A program made the position numbers and the translations under genes. From contig JACQDK010000029.1 of NCBI GenBank assembly GCA_016201135.1, positions 1 to 32,723 on the forward strand: a stretch of 32,723 nt of DNA, read 5' to 3'. The DNA comes from Actinomycetota bacterium. Lineage in GTDB: Bacteria > Actinomycetota > UBA4738 > HRBIN12. Numbering within the stretch: position 1 is the stretch's first letter; each line of letters starts with the position of its first letter. The notes below the pieces were generated by a model. It was not told the DNA's origin and searched no databases. It saw only the letters and a list, made by a program, of their open reading frames with translations. Positions 23,761-31,128 of the stretch are shown here, in pieces.

Positions 23761-24327
23761 CTATCGTCCGGAGGAAGGATCGCCCGGGATCTCGCCGGCC
23801 TCCGCCGGCTTGGTTCTTCTCACTCCGACGACGACGAACCAGCCTATGCCGGCGTGCATCAGCAGGTCTCCGATGCTCACCGCCTGTCCGATCGGCGGTC
23901 CGATCGGGATCACGTCCCCGAGCGGCAGCAGCTTGGTTCCGTCACCGGCCAGGCGGTGCTTCTGGCCGGCGGCGCCGGTCCTCAGCTCACCGAGGGTGGA
24001 GGCCTGGCCGGAGGCCACGAGCGCGTGCCTGGTCACGGGCATCCCGTGGTTCGCCGCGATGGCGACGAGGTTCAGGGCAAGTCCGAGCAGGATCAGCGCG
24101 AACCCGGGCGCGCGGACGTTGGCTCCCGCGAAGACCAGCAGGAGGGCGAAGGACGCGAGCAGCACAGGGAAGGCGAACGAGCCGCGGATCACGAGGAACT
24201 GCAGGACCACGCCGGCGAGCGCCACCCACGTCCACCGGACCTTCACCGAGGGGAAGTGGCTGAGGCTCCCGCCGGCGAGAAGGCCGATGCCGAAGGAGAG
24301 CGCGAGCGTGAGGAGGATCAGGGGCAC
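23761..24327 (-). CDS. DUF5317 family membrane protein
   Basis: The protein is 188 aa from GTG 24327 (VPLILLTLALSFGIGLLAGGSL), 10 bp after the larC stop; the 222-aa track start overlaps larC and is rejected. Four to five hydrophobic segments are seen, with NLVAIAANHGMPVTRHAL in the middle and KLLPLGDVIPIGPPIGQAVSIGDLLMHAGIGWF towards the end. The second stretch is the recognisable DUF5317 region. Function is unknown; members are common in Actinomycetota. Position between larC and nirK suggests one transcript. Confidence 0.8.
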   Translation of the reverse strand: MPLILLTLALSFGIGLLAGGSLSHFPSVKVRWTWVALAGVVLQFLVIRGSFAFPVLLASFALLLVFAGANVRAPGFALILLGLALNLVAIAANHGMPVTRHALVASGQASTLGELRTGAAGQKHRLAGDGTKLLPLGDVIPIGPPIGQAVSIGDLLMHAGIGWFVVVGVRRTKPAEAGEIPGDPSSGR

Positions 24328-24337
24328 GATGGGCCGC

Positions 24338-25543
24338 TCAGGTGGCGTCCCTGCGGGCGAGCTCGTCGCGCGCGAGGCGGGCGGCCTCCTCGTACACGTC
24401 GCGTGCCGGCACGCCCGCCTCGCGCGCAACGGCCGCGCAATCCTCGAACTCCGGCGCCACCGTGACCGGCGCGTCGTCGAGCAGGCCGACCTTGACTCGA
24501 ACCCGTCCGTACCGAGTGGACACCTCGATCCATTCGCGATCGAGCGCCTGCTTGCTCACCGCGGCCGCGCGGATCCCGAGCGTGCCGGTCTCACGGAAAA
24601 GCACGCGGCGCATCGCGTCCTGCTGCTGGGGCGAGCAGAGCACCGAGATCGTGACCGCAGCGCGCCCCTTCTTCATCACGATCGGCGTGAGCCATGCGTC
24701 CTGCGCTCCGGCCTCGAACAGGCGCTCCAGGACGTAGCCGTAGAGCTCGGGGTTCAGGTCGTCGACGTTGGTCTCCAGCACGAGCTCTCCTGAGGCCGGC
24801 GTTTCGGCCGCGGATCCCCGCCCTGCCGGCACCTCCTCGCCCAGGAGCACCCGAAGAACGTTCGGGAAGTCGGTGCGGTGCGAGCCGGCGCCGTAGCCCA
24901 CCGCGTCGATGCGCATCGCCGGCATCTCGCCGAAGCCCTCCACCGTCGAGGTGAGGATCGCCGCGCCGGTCGGCGTCACGAGCTCGACCGGCACGCCCCG
25001 GGAGTACATCGGGGCGCCGCGCAGCAGCTCCACCACGGCCGGCGCCGGGATCGGCATCGAGCCGTGCTCGGTCCGCACCATCCCGAACCCCGTCGGAACC
25101 GCGGACGAGAACGCCCGCTCGACGCCGAGCATGGTGAGCGCCACCGCCACGCCGCAGATGTCGACGATCGAGTCGACCGCGCCCACCTCGTGGAACGTGA
25201 CCTGCTCGACGTCGCGCCGGTGGACGATCGCCTCGGCCTCGGCGAGCCTGCGGAAGATCCGCTGGGCGAGATCCTTCGCATCGGGCGGAAGGTCCGAGCC
25301 CTCCACCAGGGAGCGGATGTTCGCGTAGGTGCGGATCACCCCGCCCGCCGGCGCCTCAACCAGGACCTTCGTGGCACCGATCCCGTGCGCGTCGACCCGC
25401 TCCACCTCGACGTCGAACGGCTCCACCGGAAGCGTCGCCAGCACCTTCCGGATGCCGTCGAGGTCCGCGCCGGCATCGATCAGGGCGCCCAGGGCCATGT
25501 CTCCGGAGATCCCGGCGATGCAGTCGAAGTACAGGACGCGCAC
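24338..25543 (-). CDS. larC: Nickel-pincer cofactor nickel insertase LarC
   Basis: The protein is 401 aa from GTG 25543, one base after the larB stop. LarC is a CTP-dependent cyclometallase that inserts nickel into the pyridinium dithiocarboxylate mononucleotide made by LarB and LarE. Motifs seen are YFDCIAGISGDMALGALIDAG at the N-terminus, HRRDVEQVTFHEVGAVDSIVDI at about 108-130, VELVTPTGAAIL and the C-terminal TNVDDLNPELYGYVLERLFEAGAQDAWLTPIVMKKGR. Unlike Lactobacillus plantarum, where larC is made by ribosomal frameshifting between larC1 and larC2, this gene is one continuous frame. LarE and a lactate racemase are not in the window. Confidence 0.94.
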   Translation of the reverse strand: MRVLYFDCIAGISGDMALGALIDAGADLDGIRKVLATLPVEPFDVEVERVDAHGIGATKVLVEAPAGGVIRTYANIRSLVEGSDLPPDAKDLAQRIFRRLAEAEAIVHRRDVEQVTFHEVGAVDSIVDICGVAVALTMLGVERAFSSAVPTGFGMVRTEHGSMPIPAPAVVELLRGAPMYSRGVPVELVTPTGAAILTSTVEGFGEMPAMRIDAVGYGAGSHRTDFPNVLRVLLGEEVPAGRGSAAETPASGELVLETNVDDLNPELYGYVLERLFEAGAQDAWLTPIVMKKGRAAVTISVLCSPQQQDAMRRVLFRETGTLGIRAAAVSKQALDREWIEVSTRYGRVRVKVGLLDDAPVTVAPEFEDCAAVAREAGVPARDVYEEAARLARDELARRDAT

Positions 25544-25544
25544 G

Positions 25545-26312
25545 TCAGGCCTCCGCGCGGCGCAGGGCTCGGACGATGCGCAGGGCGACCTGCGCGGCCC
25601 CGAAGCCGTTGTCGATGTTCACGACCGCGACCCCGGGCGCGCATGAGGACAGCATCCCCAGGAGCGCGGCGAGGCCTTCGAAGGAAGCCCCGTACCCGAC
25701 GGAGGTCGGGACCGCGACGACCGGCGTGGACGTCAGCCCTGCGATCACCGAGGGAAGCGCACCCTCCATGCCGGCGACCACCACCACGCAGTCGACGCGC
25801 TCGAAGTCGCCCCGGTGCTCCAGGACTCGGTGCACGCCGGCCACTCCCACGTCGCCGATCCGCAGCGCCGCGCAGCCGCTGGCCTCGATCGTGAGCGCGG
25901 CCTCCTCCGCCACCGGCTGGTCCGACGTGCCGGCCGACACGACGGCCACCTCTCCCGGGGGGGCGCCGGCGCCGGCACGTTTGACAAGGACCAGCCCGGA
26001 CCGCTCGTCGTAGCGAGCTCCCGGAACCGCCTCGAGGACGGCCTCGGCCTGCTCGGGAGCGGCGCGGGTCACCAGCACGGCGCCGGCGGAGCGCGAGGCG
26101 AGAGCTCGCGCGACGTCCGCGACCTGCGCGGGCGTCTTGCCCGGTCCGTACACCGCCTCGGGCTGGCCGGTGCGGAGCTCCCTGTGATGGTCGACGCGCG
26201 CGCCGGGCACGGACTCGTAGGGAAGGTCCCGCAGGCCCTCCAGCGCCTCGTCCACCGAGGCGCGCCCGGCGGCTACGTCGTCCAGCAATCGCGAGAGGGT
26301 TCGTTCGTCCAC
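25545..26312 (-). CDS. larB: Pyridinium-3,5-biscarboxylic acid mononucleotide synthase LarB
   Basis: The protein is 255 aa from GTG 26312. LarB carboxylates and hydrolyses nicotinic acid adenine dinucleotide, the first step of nickel-pincer cofactor synthesis. The N-terminal helical part is VDERTLSRLLDDVAAGRASVDEALEGLRDLPYE. The C-terminal half is an AIR-carboxylase-like domain: VAVVSAGTSDQPVAEEAALTIEASG, VVVVAGMEGALPSVIAGL and VAVPTSVGYGASFEGLAALLGMLSSCAPGVAVVNIDNGFGA. It leads the minus-strand larB-larC-DUF5317-nirK run. The promoter probably lies in the 77-bp divergent gap to the DUF4446 gene. Confidence 0.95.
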   Translation of the reverse strand: MDERTLSRLLDDVAAGRASVDEALEGLRDLPYESVPGARVDHHRELRTGQPEAVYGPGKTPAQVADVARALASRSAGAVLVTRAAPEQAEAVLEAVPGARYDERSGLVLVKRAGAGAPPGEVAVVSAGTSDQPVAEEAALTIEASGCAALRIGDVGVAGVHRVLEHRGDFERVDCVVVVAGMEGALPSVIAGLTSTPVVAVPTSVGYGASFEGLAALLGMLSSCAPGVAVVNIDNGFGAAQVALRIVRALRRAEA

Positions 26313-26326
26313 CAGGAACGTCAGCG

Positions 26327-26332
26327 TATACT
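26327..26332 (+). promoter_or_regulatory. Possible -10 box in the larB / DUF4446 divergent gap
   Basis: TATACT lies about 58 bp before the DUF4446 ATG; the overlapping TAGTAT reads on the other strand towards larB. No clear -35 partner was found for either. It is an AT-rich spot in very GC-rich DNA between divergent genes. Confidence 0.35.
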
Positions 26333-26389
26333 ATCGGTCCTCTCGCGAAAACCGCAGGTAGATGGCCTGATTCCGAGGGGCCCCCGACC

Positions 26390-26896
26390 ATGGCCGAGAT
26401 GACGTTCTCCACGCAGACGCTCAGCCTGATGGCGCTCAGCGCGCTCGGGCTTGCCGCGCTCGCCCTCCTGTTCTCTGTCGCGGGGGGCGCGGGGCGCCGC
26501 GGGCGCGAGCCGGGCGGCCCGATCCGCCTGGACGACACCCTCCGAGGCGTGCTCCAGGGCCAGGCGAACCAGATCAAGCGCCTGGAGGAGGCCGTTCGCG
26601 CGCTGAACCGCATCGACAAGAAGCAGGACGCGCAGATCCGTGGCAGCATCCGCAACGTGGCGCTGTTGCGGTACGACGCGTTCGAGGACGTCGGCGGGCG
26701 ACTCTCGTTCTCCTGCGCGCTCCTGGACGACGATGGGTCCGGCGTGGTCCTCACGTCGATCAACGGGCGGCAGGAGACGCGGGTGTACGCGAAGCCGATC
26801 ACCGAGGGGCGCAGCTCCCACAACCTCTCCGTCGAGGAGGGGGAGGCGGTACGGCAGGCGCTCTCGACGCCGGAGGAGACTGTGAGGGCACGATGA
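26390..26896 (+). CDS. DUF4446 family membrane-anchored protein
   Basis: The protein is 168 aa from ATG 26390. The N-terminal helix LSLMALSALGLAALALLFSVAGGA anchors it to the membrane. A coiled region (LRGVLQGQANQIKRLEEAVRALNRIDKKQDAQI) leads to the conserved DUF4446 core GSIRNVALLRYDAFEDVGGRLSFSCALLDDDGSGVVLTSINGRQETRVYAKPI. Function is unknown; the family is found in Firmicutes and Actinomycetota. Its stop overlaps the bactofilin start (ATGA), which suggests a shared role near the envelope or cytoskeleton (inference). Confidence 0.9.
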   Translation: MAEMTFSTQTLSLMALSALGLAALALLFSVAGGAGRRGREPGGPIRLDDTLRGVLQGQANQIKRLEEAVRALNRIDKKQDAQIRGSIRNVALLRYDAFEDVGGRLSFSCALLDDDGSGVVLTSINGRQETRVYAKPITEGRSSHNLSVEEGEAVRQALSTPEETVRAR

Positions 26897-27378
26897 TCTG
26901 GAAGCGCGAGGATAGCGAGGGGCCCGAGGAGGCCGCCCCCACGAAGCGACGGGAGGAGCCAGCGATGGCGGAGCAGAGCGGTGAGGTCACGATCGTCGGA
27001 CAGGGCGCGAAGCTCGAGGGCACCATCGTGTCGGTCGGTTCGCTGAGGATCGACGGCCAGGTCAAGGGGCAGGTCAACGCCGACGGCGACGTGTCGCTCT
27101 CGCCGCAGAGCCAGGTCGAGGCCGACATCCGCGCCCAGAACGTGACCGTCGCGGGCCGGTTCAAGGGCAACATCATCGTGAAGGGCAAGGCGCACCTTGC
27201 CCGCGGCGGGCGCATCGACGGCAACGTCACGTCGAAGACCCTCGTGGTCGAGGAGGGCGGGATCTTCCACGGGCAGAGCATCATGGACGGTGCGCCCGCG
27301 GCGCCCCAGGCCGGCCAGCACGCCGCGCAACCCGCCGCCGCTGCCAGCGAGAAGGCCGAGCAGGTGAAGGTCACCTAG
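26893..27378 (+). CDS. Bactofilin
   Basis: The protein is 161 aa. The start at 26893 (MIWKREDSEGPEEA) is coupled to the DUF4446 stop and fits typical bactofilin N-termini. A second start at 26965 (MAEQSGEVTIVG) also has a strong Shine-Dalgarno sequence (GGGAGGAG), so two forms are possible. The core shows the glycine/valine-rich right-handed beta-helix repeat: GTIVSVGSLRIDGQVKGQV, DVSLSPQSQVEADIRAQNVTVAGRFKGNI and ARGGRIDGNVTSKTLVVEEGGIFHG. An Ala/Gln-rich tail follows. Bactofilins polymerise without nucleotide and act in cell shape and envelope organisation. The stop is directly followed by serS. Confidence 0.94.
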   Translation: MIWKREDSEGPEEAAPTKRREEPAMAEQSGEVTIVGQGAKLEGTIVSVGSLRIDGQVKGQVNADGDVSLSPQSQVEADIRAQNVTVAGRFKGNIIVKGKAHLARGGRIDGNVTSKTLVVEEGGIFHGQSIMDGAPAAPQAGQHAAQPAAAASEKAEQVKVT

Positions 27379-28752
27379 ATGCTGGACGTCCGGGCGATCC
27401 GGGAGAACCCGGAGCCGTTCCGCAAGGGCCTGGCGCGGAGGAACCTCGCCCAGGCCGTGGACGAGCTGCTGGCGGTCGACGAGCGCCGCCGGGGGCTAAC
27501 CCGGCGCGTCGAGGAGCTCCGCGCCGAGCAGAACCGTGCGTCCAAGGCTATCGGCGGGGCCGACGGCGACGCGAAGCGGAAGCTGATCGACGAGGTGAGC
27601 CTGGTGAGCGCCGAGCTGAAGGAGCTGGAGCCCGAGCTCACCGAGGTGGACGCCGCGCTCACCGACCTCCTGGCCAAGACGCCGAACGTGCCGCACGACT
27701 CGGCGCCCGACGGCTGGACGGACGAGGACGCCGTCGAGGTGCGCCGGAACCACGACGAGCCTCCGACGTTCGACTTCGCTCCGAAGGATCACGCGGAGCT
27801 GGGTGAGCTCCTCGGCGTGCTCGACACCGATCGCGGTGCGCGAACCAGCGGCTCGAGGTTCGTATATCTGCTGGGTGACATCGTGTTCCTTCAGTTCGCG
27901 CTGGTGCGCCACGCGATGGACGTCCTACAGGTCAAGGGCTTCACGCCGGTGATCCCGCCCGTGCTGGTCCGCGAGGAGGCGATGTACGGCACGGGGTTCC
28001 TTCCGACCGACGCCGTGAACATCTATAGGACCGACGAGGACGAGCTCTATCTGGTCGGAACGTCGGAGGTTCCGCTCGCCGCGTTCCGCATGGGCGAGAT
28101 CCTCGAAGAGGCCGAGCTGCCTGCTCGGTACGCGGGGTACTCGACGTGCTTCCGGCGCGAGGCCGGCTCGTACGGCAAGGACCTGGGGGGCATGTTCCGC
28201 GTGCACCAGTTCGACAAGGTCGAGATGTTCTCGTTCTGCTCGCCGGAGGCGAGCTGGGACGAGCACGAGTACCTGGTTTCGATCGAGGAGGAGATCATCG
28301 GGAACCTCGATCTGCCGTACCGCGTGGTGAACATCGCGGCCGGCGACCTGGGCGGCAGCGCCGCGAAGAAGTACGACATAGAGGTGTGGCTGCCCGGCCA
28401 GCAGAGGTACCGGGAGCTGACGTCGTGCTCCAACTGCACCGACTACCAGGCGCGACGGATGCGGACGCGCATGCGTCGCGCCGGGGGCTCGGTGGAGGTG
28501 CTCCACACGCTGAACGGCACCGCGACCGCGATCGGGCGGACGCTGATCGCGATCCTCGAGAACCACCAGCGCGCCGACGGATCGGTGGAGCTGCCCGAGA
28601 AGCTCCACGCGTACCTTCCGGAGTCGCTCCGGGTGCCCGATACACGATGTCCCAGGGCTCGCTGGTCTCGTTGCAGTGGTCGGATAGCGCCATCACGCGC
28701 TCACGGTCGTCCGGGTGGATCATCCGCTGGAAGTGCTCCGGCTCTCCGATGA
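27379..28752 (+). CDS. serS: Seryl-tRNA synthetase (native C-terminus and stop lost at a junction)
   Basis: It starts MLDVRAIRENPEPFRKGLARRNLAQAVDELL, the long antiparallel coiled-coil arm that grips the tRNA-Ser extra arm (about residues 1-105). Class II motifs follow: motif 2 CFRREAGSYGKDLGGMFRVHQFDKVEMF; motif 3 LNGTATAIGRTLIAILENHQ; the active-site stretch TSCSNCTDYQARRMRTRMRR is intact. Native sequence ends at about codon 419 (AYLPESLRV), where relatives stop after a few more residues. From about 28637 the reading continues into DNA that is the opposite strand of the PAS gene, adding about 37 foreign residues. The enzyme is probably functional apart from that tail; the true stop is missing, which points to a deletion or assembly join. 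Confidence 0.92.
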   Translation: MLDVRAIRENPEPFRKGLARRNLAQAVDELLAVDERRRGLTRRVEELRAEQNRASKAIGGADGDAKRKLIDEVSLVSAELKELEPELTEVDAALTDLLAKTPNVPHDSAPDGWTDEDAVEVRRNHDEPPTFDFAPKDHAELGELLGVLDTDRGARTSGSRFVYLLGDIVFLQFALVRHAMDVLQVKGFTPVIPPVLVREEAMYGTGFLPTDAVNIYRTDEDELYLVGTSEVPLAAFRMGEILEEAELPARYAGYSTCFRREAGSYGKDLGGMFRVHQFDKVEMFSFCSPEASWDEHEYLVSIEEEIIGNLDLPYRVVNIAAGDLGGSAAKKYDIEVWLPGQQRYRELTSCSNCTDYQARRMRTRMRRAGGSVEVLHTLNGTATAIGRTLIAILENHQRADGSVELPEKLHAYLPESLRVPDTRCPRARWSRCSGRIAPSRAHGRPGGSSAGSAPALR

Positions 28753-31024
28753 GCTCGTCCGGGAGGTAACCCAGCACGTGCTCGATCTGGGGGCCGACGT
28801 AGACGGTGCGGGTGTGGCCCTCCACGTCCGTGACGTCGATCCACGGGATCGCGGGCACGCCCTCAACCAGGCTGCGGTAGCGCTCCTCTGATTCGCGCAG
28901 GATCGACTCCGTCTCCTTGCTTGCGGTGATGTCGATGAACGCCCCCTGGAAGGTGAAGCCCCGGCCCCTATCGTCCCGCGTCAGCACGCCGCCGGTGTCG
29001 TGCACCCACACGATGCGTCCGTCGCGCGCGATCAATCGGTACTCGATCGACCACGGCTCGACCGTCTCACCGAGCCTGCGGAACATGTCCTGCATCCGGC
29101 TCCGGTCGTCGGGATGGATGCTCCGCATCCACAGGTCGGATCCGTCAACCCACTCCTTCGGCGCGTAGCCGAGGATCCGCTCGACCCGCGGGCTGATGTA
29201 CGTCACCATGCCGGGCGCGTCCGGCTCGGGGCTGCGCTCCAGCGCGTAGGTGATGATCGGCCCGATCTCGGCGAGCTGGCGGTACCGGGCCTCGGCCTCA
29301 ACGGCCTTGTCCTCGGCGGCCTTGCGCGCCGTGATGTCCAGGAAGACGCCCTGGAACAGCTTCGGTTGCCCGAGCTTGTCGCGCGAGATCATCCGGGCCT
29401 GGTCCAGCACCCACACCACGTGTCCGTCTCGCGCGAGGTACCGGTACTCCTCCGAGAACGGCCTGCCGGTGGCCTCGCTCCGAGCGGTGGCCCCGGTGAC
29501 GCGCTCGAGGTCGTGCGGGTGGATCCGGTCGTACCACATGTACTCCTGGATCCACTCCTCGGGAGCGAAGCCCAGCAGCTGCTCGATCTGGGGGCTGATG
29601 TAGTCGCGGGAAGGCTCCCCGTCCTTGCCCGGATCGACCTCCCACATGTAGACGACGGCCGGCAGCTGCTCGATGAGATCGCGGTACCGCTCTTGCGTCT
29701 CGCGCAGCTCCCGCTCGACGCGACGGCGCTCACCGATCTCGAGGGACATCATCTCGTTCGCCTCGGCCAGATCGGTCGTGCGCTCGAGCACGCGGAGCTC
29801 CAGGTCGTCGTTCGCGCGGCGGAGCTCGTCCTCCAGCTCCTTCTGCGCTGTTATGTCCAGCATCACGCCCTGCCAGATCAGCGGATGACCGAGATCGTCC
29901 CGGATCAGGACGGCCTGGTCGCTCACCCACACGGCCCGACCGTCGGAGGCGATCAACCGGTACTCGCGGGCCCAGGGTTCGCCCGTCTCGTTGTGCCGGT
30001 CGTACTCGGCGAGCTCGATCTCGCGGTCGTCGGGGTGCAGGAGCTCCACCCAGATGTCAGGCTGGTCCAGCCACTCCCGGCGCGAGTAGCCCAGGACGTC
30101 CTCGACTTGGCGGCTCACGTAAAGGGTGCGCCGCTCGTCGTCCGGGCCCATCTCGTAGACCACCGCCGGGATGCCTTCGACAAGCGCGCGGTGCCGCTCC
30201 TCGGAGCGGCGGAGCGCCTCCTGGGTCTCCTTCTGGTGGGTGATGTCCAGCAGCACGCCCTGCCAGAAGATAGGTTTGCCGTCCTCGTCGAGGATCGGGA
30301 TCGAGTTGTCGCTCACCCACACGACCGAGCCGTCGGGTCGGACGAACCGGTATTCCTCGGCGAACGGCTCGCCGGAAGCGCTCGCCGCGTCCAGCGCGGC
30401 GATCACCCGCTCGCGGTCGCCGGGGTGGACCGTGCTGGTCCACTGCTCGCCGTGCGCCATGTACCACTCGGGAGGGCGTCCCAGGATCTGCTCGACGCTG
30501 GGAGACACGTACAGGCTCGCGGGGGCCGGCTCGTAGGAGTCGATGTAGACGACGGCCGGGAGCTGTTCGACGAGCGCCCGATACTTGGCCTCCGAGGCCC
30601 GGAGCCACCGCTCGGCCTCCTTCTCGGCGGTGACGTCGAACATCACGCCCTCCCAGAACAGGGGCGAGCCGTCGCCGCCTCGCACGAGCAGGGCGGCGTC
30701 GCGGACCCACACGACCCCGCCGGCGGCCGAGATCGCCCGGTACTCGCAGTGGAAGGACCCGGAGGTGTCCGCCGCGAGCGAGGCTTCCTCCACCGCGGCG
30801 CGATCATCGGGGTGCACGACTTCGCCCAGCCAGAGCGCGGGCTCCGATAGCCACCGATCGGTGGCGTGGCCAAGCAGCTTCTGAACCTGGGGGCTCACGT
30901 AGAGCATGTGCTGCGGGGTGCCCGTGGACGCGATGTAGGCCACCGCGGGGATGCGCTCGATCAGCGTCCGGAAGTCCGCTTCGATCGGCTGCCCGGGCTC
31001 CGCGGGAAGCGGTTGATCGTCCAC
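28637..31024 (-). CDS. Multi-PAS sensor protein, six PAS domains, C-terminus missing
   Basis: It starts at GTG 31024 (MDDQPLPAEPGQPIEADFRTLIERIPAVAYI). Six similar PAS/PAC units follow at about 17-140, 145-270, 276-400, 450-580, 585-715 and 720-795. Each has a form of YRALVEQLPAVVY, LYVSPQVEQILG, HPDDRERV and EYRLIARDGRVVWV, ending GVLLDITAQK. A coiled coil at about 400-450 (LRRANDDLELRVLERTTDLAEANEM) separates PAS3 and PAS4. The last PAS is cut at EPWDIVYR; beyond that the ORF (to 28295) is antisense serS. Any GGDEF, kinase or phosphatase output domain is gone. Ligands are unknown; no membrane segment, so it senses inside the cell. Confidence 0.85.
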
Positions 31025-31128
31025 CGCGACAGATTAGCGAGCCTCGGCGAGGATGGCGAAACGTCACGTGGCTGCGCGTGCTCGAACCGCCCCCAGCGGG
31101 ATCCGGAGCGGCTCGCCGCTTCCGGTCC

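Noticed and set aside
22922-24793. 623-aa plus ORF opposite nirK and DUF5317
   Set aside because: Low-complexity shadow translation; the minus strand carries clear copper-ligand motifs.
29000-30850. 616-aa plus ORF opposite the PAS gene
   Set aside because: Mirror of repeated PAS coding; its apparent repeats come from the PAS units on the other strand.
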